Made by a program: the position numbers and the translations under genes
Part shown: piece after piece, positions 15,068-20,988 of the stretch
How the letters are laid out: every line of letters starts with the position of its first letter
How positions within the stretch are numbered: position 1 is the first letter of the stretch
NCBI GenBank assembly: GCA_035493895.1
Contig: DATJHM010000277.1
Coordinates: forward strand, 1-20,988
Reading direction: 5' to 3'
Source of the DNA: DATJHM01 sp035493895
GTDB taxonomy: Bacteria > Chloroflexota > Ktedonobacteria > Ktedonobacterales > Ktedonobacteraceae
DNA: 20,988 bases
The notes under the pieces: generated by a model
The model's input: the letters and a program-made list of their open reading frames with translations, nothing else
Databases searched by the model: none
What the model was told of the DNA's origin: nothing

Positions 15068-16027
15068 ATGAAGCAGCCACCGCTAGAGATAGACGATCCT
15101 GGTTTTACAGCAAGCCATCGCGCACAAAAGCGTGCAGCAGTACGAGGCTCACAGCGCTGGAGTCGGCGCGTAGGGCTTTCTTATCTTTTCCTCGCACCCT
15201 TTTTGCTGTTGTTTTTGCTTTTTTTCATCCTCCCTCTGGGGTATGCACTGTGGATCAGTCTCTTCGCCGATCGACTTGTGGGAGGTTCAGTCTTCGTCGG
15301 TCTCCAAAATTACGTTCATGCGTTCCAGGACAGTAATTTCTGGGAAGGTGTTCGTCGCACTGCCCTTCTGCTGGTTATACAGGTGCCTGTTATGCTCGTT
15401 CTTGCCATGATCTTCGCACTCCTTCTTGATAGCAGTATCGTGCGGTTCCGCACGCTGTTTCGGTTAGGTTTTTTTCTGCCCTATGCCATTCCCAGCGTCG
15501 TATCGGCACTGCTTTGGGGTTACCTCTACAGTCCATCATTTGGACCTCTGACTCAAGTTGCCAATGTCATGCATCTTCCAGCGCCAGGCTTCCTTACGGC
15601 ATCGGGAATGCTGGCGTCCATTGGTAACATCGTGACCTGGCAGTACACCGGCTATAATATGATTATCATCTATGCAGCATTGCAGGCTGTCCCCTCAGAG
15701 CTCTACGATGCAGCACGTGTAGATGGAGCAACCGGCTGGTCTATAGCACGCTACATCAAATTTCCACTGATCACACCAGCCCTGGTGTTGACGGGCATTT
15801 TCTCCATTATCGGGACCCTTCAACTGTTCAACGAACCACAGATCTTGAGTACACTGGTACCTAATGTTATTCAAGATCACTATACACCAAACTTGTACGC
15901 CTATACGCTTGCCTTCACGGACCAACAATATAACTACTCTGCCGCTATCTCATTTACGCTGGGAGCCATTGTGTTTGTCGGTTCATACATCTTTATGTTT
16001 GCCACCAATCGAAGGAGTCTACGCTAA
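15068..16027 (+). CDS. ABC sugar transporter permease, MalF/UgpA type
   Basis: A 319-residue integral membrane protein with about six helices. A basic cytoplasmic N-terminus (1-35) precedes helix 1 (about 38-64). The EAA loop, which docks the ATPase, is YDAARVDGATGWSIARYIKFP (213-233). AAAGGAG at 15053-15059 lies 8 bases before ATG 15068; a longer frame opening at 14921 would run into the binding-protein gene and the hairpin, so I reject it. The stop overlaps the next start by one base (TAATG), showing translational coupling to the partner permease. Confidence 0.92.
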   Translation: MKQPPLEIDDPGFTASHRAQKRAAVRGSQRWSRRVGLSYLFLAPFLLLFLLFFILPLGYALWISLFADRLVGGSVFVGLQNYVHAFQDSNFWEGVRRTALLLVIQVPVMLVLAMIFALLLDSSIVRFRTLFRLGFFLPYAIPSVVSALLWGYLYSPSFGPLTQVANVMHLPAPGFLTASGMLASIGNIVTWQYTGYNMIIIYAALQAVPSELYDAARVDGATGWSIARYIKFPLITPALVLTGIFSIIGTLQLFNEPQILSTLVPNVIQDHYTPNLYAYTLAFTDQQYNYSAAISFTLGAIVFVGSYIFMFATNRRSLR

Positions 16028-16923
16028 TGGCTGTGCGCATGAAAATGTCGGTGGATCAGGAGAAACGACATCAACAGAATTGGATACTCCAGGGACTTAC
16101 GATGGTATGCCTGGTATTGTTTCTGGTGTATTTCCTTTTGCCGTTCTTCTGGCTCATTGTGTCTGCAACTAAAACAAATCCCGAGCTGTTCTCATCATTT
16201 GGCTTATGGTTCGCTCCAAATTTTAATCTCTTTAATAACCTCAGCGATCTGTTCACAAATGATGGAGGAGTCTTTCTTAACTGGCTCTGGAATACAACCT
16301 ATTACGCTGTGTGTAGCGCAGTCGGTGCTTCTTTGATTGCCACGATTGCAGGCTATACGTTTGCTAAATTCCAGTTTCCAGGCCGCAACGTGGTCTTCGC
16401 CATCATTCTTGGCTCGATCATGGTTCCAGGCACTGCTCTGGCGATACCAACGTATTTACTCCTGAGCAAGATTGGATTGATAAACACGCCTCTCGCTGTT
16501 ATTCTGCCCTCACTGGTCAGTCCATTTGGCGTGTTTCTCATGCGTATGTATTCAGAGCAAGCTGTTCCCAATGAATTATTGGATGCAGGACGAGTAGACG
16601 GGGCTGGTGAGATACGTATTTTCTGGAGTGTGGCATTACGGATTCTCGCACCTGGCTTTGTGACTGTCCTGCTGTTCTCATTTGTGGCAACATGGAATAA
16701 CTATTTCCTGCCCCTGCTCCTTTTAAGTAATCCCAGCTACTATCCACTTACTCTGGGATTAGCCTCCTGGAATGCTCAAGCCAGTGCAAACGGTGGGGCT
16801 CAGTTATTGTATACCCTGGTTATAACAGGATCGCTTGTATCCATTATCCCGCTGATTGTCGGCTTTCTCTTCTTGCAACGCTACTGGCAGGGGGGACTGA
16901 CATTCGGCAGTGTGAAATCCTAG
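16027..16923 (+). CDS. ABC sugar transporter permease, MalG/UgpE type
   Basis: A 298-residue membrane protein with about six helices. Helix 1 is at about 22-46, and the EAA loop LLDAGRVDGAGEIRIFWSV lies at about 184-202 followed by ALRILAPG. It starts at ATG 16027, sharing one base with the preceding stop, and would pair with that permease to form the channel. Family proteins of this type are usually 270-300 residues. The ATPase subunit (MsmK/UgpC type) is absent from the locus, so these permeases probably use an ATPase encoded elsewhere, as is common for this family. Confidence 0.92.
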   Translation: MAVRMKMSVDQEKRHQQNWILQGLTMVCLVLFLVYFLLPFFWLIVSATKTNPELFSSFGLWFAPNFNLFNNLSDLFTNDGGVFLNWLWNTTYYAVCSAVGASLIATIAGYTFAKFQFPGRNVVFAIILGSIMVPGTALAIPTYLLLSKIGLINTPLAVILPSLVSPFGVFLMRMYSEQAVPNELLDAGRVDGAGEIRIFWSVALRILAPGFVTVLLFSFVATWNNYFLPLLLLSNPSYYPLTLGLASWNAQASANGGAQLLYTLVITGSLVSIIPLIVGFLFLQRYWQGGLTFGSVKS

Positions 16924-16950
16924 TGTAAAATGTCTGAAGTGAGGTCATGC

Positions 16951-19014
16951 ATGACTGATGTGATTTTCGGAGTTGATTACTATCCTGAGCACTGGAGTCC
17001 CGAACGTTGGCCAATTGATGCCCGGCTTATGCAGCAGGCCGGTATAAATACCGTACGTCTGGCAGAGTTCGCCTGGTCGCGTCTGGAACCACGAGAGGGA
17101 ACCTTCGACTTTTCCTGGCTAGACGAGGCAATTGAGATTTTTATGGCGCATGGGATACGGATTGTGCTGGGTACACCAACAGCCGCTCCTCCAGCCTGGT
17201 TGATTCAAGCGCATCCTGAGATTCTGCCAGTCAATGAGGCTGGACAGCGGGCAGGTTTCGGCATGCGCCGCCATTACTGCCCCACGCAGCCAACGTTCCA
17301 TGCGGCAACACAGCGTATTGTGGAAGCGATGGCTGAGCATTATCACCAGCATCCCGCAGTTTTTGCCTGGCAAATAGATAACGAGTTAGGCAACATTTCC
17401 AATGGAAACCGTTGCCACTGTCCTTCGTGCCATGCGGCCTTTCAGCAATGGCTCCAGCGACGATATGGCAGCCTTACACGCCTCAACCAGGATTGGGGCA
17501 CCGTTTTTTGGAGTCAGGAATATACCGCATGGGAGCAAATTCCGATTCCTTTGCAGAACGTACGCTCGTGGGTACCTGGATCAGCACACAATCCAAGCCT
17601 TTATCTCGATTTTGCGCGTTTCACCTCCGAGAGTTGGGAACGCTATCAACACTTCCAGATGCAGATTTTACGCGCCCACTGCCCACAACATCTGATCACT
17701 CATAATTTGATGGGCCTATTTCCCTATGTAGATTATGTCGCGCTCGCAGAAGAACTGGATGTTGTATCGTGGGATAATTATCCCCGCATGCCCACATCAC
17801 GGAATGCCTCCCAGGGAAATTGGAGCCCCAGTCGGGTTGCGATGGCGCATGATCTGATGCGTAGCCTCAAAGGCCGGACATTCTGGGTGATGGAACAACA
17901 GGGCGGACCAAGTGGCTGGGGAAGCCTATCACCGACCCCTTTGCCGGGAGAGCTTCGTTTGTGGACGTTGCAAGCTATAGCGCATGGAGCCGAGGCGATT
18001 GTCTATTTCCGCTGGAGGACCAGTCGCATGGGGACCGAACAATACTGGCATGGCATTTTGCCGCATGATGGAACTCCCAGGCGACGCTATGCCGAGATAC
18101 GCCAGACAGGTGAAGAATTGCAGCGCCTGGGAGCTCTCGTGACGACCTCTCTTTCTGCTGAAGTTGCCATTCTACGTTCCTACGATGTCCTCTGGGCATT
18201 TGAAGCACAGCCGACATCTGAAAGTCTTTCTTATGATGATCAGATTGGTCGTTATTATCGGGCATTGTGGCGGCGCAATGTGACAGTAGATCTTGTCACT
18301 GAGAAGCGACCGTGGACATCATACAAGGTTCTTGTCGCACCATGTCTGTTTGTCCTGAGCGATGAAGTAGCAGCTCAGCTGCGGAGCTGGGTAGAAGCTG
18401 GCGGAACATTAGTGCTGACATTTCGCAGTGGTGTCAAAAATGAGCAGAATGTGGTTGTCGATCTGCCACTCCCCGGGGCCTTATGTGAGTTAGCCGGCGT
18501 GCACGTTACTGACTATACCGTTTTGCTTTCACCAGAAGCAGGACCCCCCAGCGGTGGTCCCGCAAGTCTTGAACTGAGCATAGACGGTACGTCACACTTA
18601 CTCAGTACCGATGTCTGGATGGATGAGCTAGAGGTGAGTGATGCAGAGGTACTTGGAAGGTATTGTGGTGGACCATTTGCAGGAACTCCGGCTATCACTA
18701 TGAAGCGAGTCGGCGCAGGACGGGTCATCTATGTTGGTACTTCATTGGATGATGCCGGGCAGGACTTACTCATAGGCAAGGTACTGTCCGAGGCAGGAGT
18801 AACACCAGGTATACCTTCACCGGACAACGTAGAGATAGTACATCGAGTCTACGAGAACGTTGATCATTGGTTCATCCTGAACTATGGCACTCAATCACAG
18901 GAAGTTCGGTTGCCCACTGGAGGAATAGAACTACTGACAGGCAAGGTTACCTCAGAAACGGTAACCGTAAATGCTCTGGATGCACTCGTCGTACGTAGCC
19001 AACCGGACGCATAA
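16951..19014 (+). CDS. Beta-galactosidase, glycoside hydrolase family 42
   Basis: A 687-residue GH42 enzyme, probably cytoplasmic (no signal peptide). The TIM barrel (about 1-385) starts FGVDYYPEHW and carries the acid/base Glu145 in QIDNELG and the nucleophile Glu315 in FWVMEQQGGPSGW. Cys110 (RRHYC) and Cys155, Cys157, Cys160 (CHCPSC) match the zinc site of the Thermus A4 enzyme almost position for position. A trimerisation domain (about 395-600) and a small C-terminal beta domain follow. It hydrolyses terminal beta-galactosides such as galacto-oligosaccharides. I chose ATG 16951 because GAGG at 16941-16944 is 6 bases upstream; the ATG at 16930 adds seven residues not expected in the family. 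It starts 27 bases after the permease stop. Confidence 0.95.
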   Translation: MTDVIFGVDYYPEHWSPERWPIDARLMQQAGINTVRLAEFAWSRLEPREGTFDFSWLDEAIEIFMAHGIRIVLGTPTAAPPAWLIQAHPEILPVNEAGQRAGFGMRRHYCPTQPTFHAATQRIVEAMAEHYHQHPAVFAWQIDNELGNISNGNRCHCPSCHAAFQQWLQRRYGSLTRLNQDWGTVFWSQEYTAWEQIPIPLQNVRSWVPGSAHNPSLYLDFARFTSESWERYQHFQMQILRAHCPQHLITHNLMGLFPYVDYVALAEELDVVSWDNYPRMPTSRNASQGNWSPSRVAMAHDLMRSLKGRTFWVMEQQGGPSGWGSLSPTPLPGELRLWTLQAIAHGAEAIVYFRWRTSRMGTEQYWHGILPHDGTPRRRYAEIRQTGEELQRLGALVTTSLSAEVAILRSYDVLWAFEAQPTSESLSYDDQIGRYYRALWRRNVTVDLVTEKRPWTSYKVLVAPCLFVLSDEVAAQLRSWVEAGGTLVLTFRSGVKNEQNVVVDLPLPGALCELAGVHVTDYTVLLSPEAGPPSGGPASLELSIDGTSHLLSTDVWMDELEVSDAEVLGRYCGGPFAGTPAITMKRVGAGRVIYVGTSLDDAGQDLLIGKVLSEAGVTPGIPSPDNVEIVHRVYENVDHWFILNYGTQSQEVRLPTGGIELLTGKVTSETVTVNALDALVVRSQPDA

Positions 19015-19044
19015 TACATCCCAGGCAGCCAGGAAAAGTATAGT

Positions 19045-19082
19045 CATGTGTGCTTCGTGTTGAAAAGCTCGCAGCACACATG
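19045..19082 (+). promoter_or_regulatory. Intercistronic hairpin between the GH42 and oxidoreductase genes
   Basis: A perfect 10-bp stem, CATGTGTGCT (19045-19054) with 19073-19082, and an 18-base loop. No T-run follows, and the next ribosome-binding site (AAGGAG, 19092-19097) is 9 bases downstream. It probably stabilises or separates the two messages rather than ending transcription. Confidence 0.5.
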
Positions 19083-19105
19083 TGATGGCATAAGGAGCAA
19101 ATGTA

Positions 19106-20185
19106 ATGGAACCAATCAAATTCGGTATTATTGGTGGCGGATGGCGTACTACATTTTTCTTGCAGATTGCACGACAATTATCAGAACGCTTCCAGGTTGG
19201 AGGTCTCCTGGTACGTAACGCCGAGAAGAGGCAGGAGTTGGAAGCGAGATGGGGGATACCGGCATATCGTACACTTGATGAGTTACTGTCTGTACCCAAT
19301 TTACAATTTGTGGTGGTTTGCGTATCCTGGCCCGCAACACCGGAGTTCCTCAAAGAATTGGCTGCACGCAATATCCCGGCATTAGCAGAAACGCCTCCAG
19401 CACCAGATCTCGAAGGTCTCATTTCCCTCGTGCCATTAATCAAAGCAGGAGCGAAAATCCAGGTAGCAGAACAGTACCAGTTCCAGCCGCTTCACGCTGC
19501 ACGACTCGCCCTGGCCAGATCCGGTAAACTAGGAACAATCACCCAGGCACAGATTTCAATCGCCCACGGTTATCATGGTATGAGCCTGATGCGTAAATTT
19601 TTGGATACCAGATTCGATAGCGTCACGATTACAGCACAGAGCTTTACAGCCCCATTGGTAGCTGGAATAAGTTTTGATGGTCAATTACCGGCAGAAGAAA
19701 AAATTGAACCATCCAGGCAGGTTATTGCTTATCTCGATTTTCATGGCAAGCTAGGTATATTTGATTTTACATACGATCAATATTTTTCCTGGGTTCGCTC
19801 ACCACGTATGCTGATACGCGGTGAACGTGGTGAGATCAACAACACACAGGTACGTTACCTCGAGGACTTCCGTACGCCAATCACTTTTGATCTCCAGCGG
19901 CAAAATGCCGGGGAAAACGGTAATCTGGAAGGTTACTATCTCAAAGGGATCCAGGGAGGCAATGAATGGATCTACCAGAATCCATTTGTACCTGGTCGAC
20001 TCAGCGATGACGAAATTGCAATTGCCTCCTGCCTGGACCATATGGCACGTTATGTCGCAGGCGGCTCACCATTCTATGATCTGGCAGAGGCGGCGCAGGA
20101 TCATTACCTTAGCATGATGATTAATCAGGCAATAACTACAGGTGAACCCGTACATGCCTCCATACAACCATGGTCGCAAATATAA
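19106..20185 (+). CDS. Gfo/Idh/MocA-family oxidoreductase, divergent active site
   Basis: A 359-residue protein with an N-terminal Rossmann fold: FGIIGGGWRTTFFL (6-19) is the NAD(P)-binding loop, followed by VVVCVSWP (69-76) and an oxidoreductase C-terminal domain from about 125. The usual EKP motif, whose lysine is catalytic in most members, reads ETPPA here (Thr96 in place of Lys), and the downstream conserved GG...D.G.H motif is not recognisable. The family oxidises or reduces sugars and sugar acids; with this divergence, the reaction is uncertain and may not be the standard one. AAGGAG lies 8 bases before ATG 19106. Its place at the operon's end suggests work on the galactose-type product or on a substituted sugar. 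Confidence 0.82.
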   Translation: MEPIKFGIIGGGWRTTFFLQIARQLSERFQVGGLLVRNAEKRQELEARWGIPAYRTLDELLSVPNLQFVVVCVSWPATPEFLKELAARNIPALAETPPAPDLEGLISLVPLIKAGAKIQVAEQYQFQPLHAARLALARSGKLGTITQAQISIAHGYHGMSLMRKFLDTRFDSVTITAQSFTAPLVAGISFDGQLPAEEKIEPSRQVIAYLDFHGKLGIFDFTYDQYFSWVRSPRMLIRGERGEINNTQVRYLEDFRTPITFDLQRQNAGENGNLEGYYLKGIQGGNEWIYQNPFVPGRLSDDEIAIASCLDHMARYVAGGSPFYDLAEAAQDHYLSMMINQAITTGEPVHASIQPWSQI

Positions 20186-20638
20186 ATTATGCGTATTGTA
20201 CACCTCACATTCCGCAGTAATTGAGGAAAGAGAGTCGCATGCTCGTCGGAAAACACTGCTCGAAAAGCTTGCCCCAGAATACCACCACACATGCTCCAAT
20301 GCAAAGCCTCACGTGACACCTGATTAGCATTGCGTGCAAACAGCAGAAAAGACATCCCTCAAAAGTGTGAGAGGGATGTCCACGCTAGAATGAGAGAAAA
20401 ATTGTCGGTACGAGGGATGTAGGGAATGTATGCACGCTCTATACTTGAAAGTGTCCCACTTCACCACATCGTTATCAAATGGCTGATATATTCTGCTCAT
20501 AGAGCAGGGGGTGTCACAGAAAAAGGAGCATATCCACGAGCAATATCTTTGTTCATCTTGTCTGCGTGGCGTGATTGACGTGCGTTGAATATTCGGCGGG
20601 ATGGAGCCGCATGAAGCTGAGAAATAGGAGATGTAGAT
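20186..20638. other. 453-bp intergenic region
   Basis: No convincing gene. It contains a stem-loop (20351-20380). A TATACT box (20440-20445) without a -35 partner could belong to a promoter for the HdeD-like gene. GGGATGT occurs in the stem and again near 20414. Confidence 0.5.
20351..20380. terminator. Stem-loop after the sugar operon
   Basis: A perfect 10-bp stem GACATCCCTC (20351-20360) with 20371-20380 and a 10-base loop. On the + strand no T-run follows. On the - strand four Ts follow, so it would fit better as a terminator for leftward transcription, or as a transcript-end stabiliser for the sugar operon ending 165 bases earlier. Confidence 0.4.
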
Positions 20639-20988
20639 ATGCGTTCATCTTTTGCATCCATGATTGAAGCTACAGAGACGGCTCGTGCGCCCTGGTGGCT
20701 TGTCATGATCGCAGGAATCGCTATGTTTATTACGGGACTGTTGCTCCTGACCTCGCCAGGAGCAACGCTCCTCGTGCTGGTACAATTCTTAGGAGCCTAT
20801 TGGCTGGTGACGGGCATTCTCTCTCTCGTCAGTCTCTGCATTGACAGGACGCTGTGGGGCTGGAAACTTGTCGTTGGCGTTCTCGGTGTGTTTGCAGGTC
20901 TGGCCGTCTTACGAGACCCATTATGGAGCGCGGTCTTCGTCCCAAAGGTGCTGGTGATCTTCCTGGGGATAGATGCGCTCGTCATGGG
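20639..20988 (+). CDS. HdeD-family (DUF308) membrane protein, 5' part
   Basis: The frame is open from ATG 20639 to the window end (116 codons seen; the 3' part is missing). AGGAG at 20626-20630 lies 8 bases before the ATG. After a short polar N-terminus with APWWLVMIAG, the protein has paired hydrophobic helices with the family pattern: a first helix ending LLLLTSPGATL, a second starting LVQFLGAYWLVTGILSLV, then WGWKLVVGVLGVFAGLAVLRDPLWS. HdeD-like proteins are small inner-membrane proteins linked to acid or general stress in enterobacteria; the role here is unknown. It is about 450 bases beyond the sugar operon and probably separate. Confidence 0.8.
   Translation, partial: MRSSFASMIEATETARAPWWLVMIAGIAMFITGLLLLTSPGATLLVLVQFLGAYWLVTGILSLVSLCIDRTLWGWKLVVGVLGVFAGLAVLRDPLWSAVFVPKVLVIFLGIDALVM

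Noticed and set aside
16930..16950. Earlier GH42 start at ATG 16930
   Set aside because: GAGG at 16941-16944 fits the ATG at 16951 better and the family normally begins a few residues before FGVDYYPE.

Overview
The window is a 21 kb bacterial chromosomal segment with every recognisable gene on the + strand. Gene content (GH15 glucoamylase/trehalase-type enzyme, DraRnl-type RNA ligase, archease, RtcB, a LacI/ABC/GH42 sugar locus, an HdeD-like membrane protein), moderate GC and long intergenic spacers rich in small palindromic repeats suggest a large-genome soil bacterium. A Chloroflexota/Ktedonobacteria-like origin is my best guess. This is inference from gene content; no rRNA or other phylogenetic marker is present.

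Region 1 (1-5184) holds single metabolic or housekeeping genes: a GH15 glycosidase ending in a textbook intrinsic terminator, a PUA-domain class I SAM-dependent rRNA methyltransferase (RlmI-like), and a cystathionine beta-synthase with C-terminal regulatory CBS domains.

Region 2 (5185-11226) holds a DMT/EamA transporter, a PPP-family metallophosphatase, and then an RNA-repair cluster: archease, a DraRnl/Rnl5-type ATP-dependent RNA ligase, and RtcB. Together these would supply both known RNA-sealing chemistries (3'-OH/5'-P by the classical ligase, and 3'-P or 2',3'-cyclic-P/5'-OH by RtcB with archease). Two related MITE-like palindromic elements (about 5195-5469 and 9300-9684) bracket the block from the transporter to the ligase. 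The second one is strongly structured and sits between the ligase and rtcB.

Region 3 (11227-12505) is a 1.3 kb stretch without a convincing gene. It has five copies of a 13-nt repeat that resembles the repeated ends of some insertion sequences, a 23-bp-stem hairpin, and a strong sigma70-type promoter with a LacI-type operator overlapping the expected transcription start.

Region 4 (12506-20185) is a galactoside-utilisation locus: LacI-family regulator, lipoprotein sugar-binding protein, two ABC permeases, a GH42 beta-galactosidase with the Thermus A4-type zinc cysteines, and a divergent Gfo/Idh/MocA-like protein lacking the usual EKP lysine. No ABC ATPase is encoded here, so a shared ATPase elsewhere is likely. 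Two intercistronic hairpins could tune relative expression within the operon. The window ends in the 5' part of an HdeD-family membrane protein gene.
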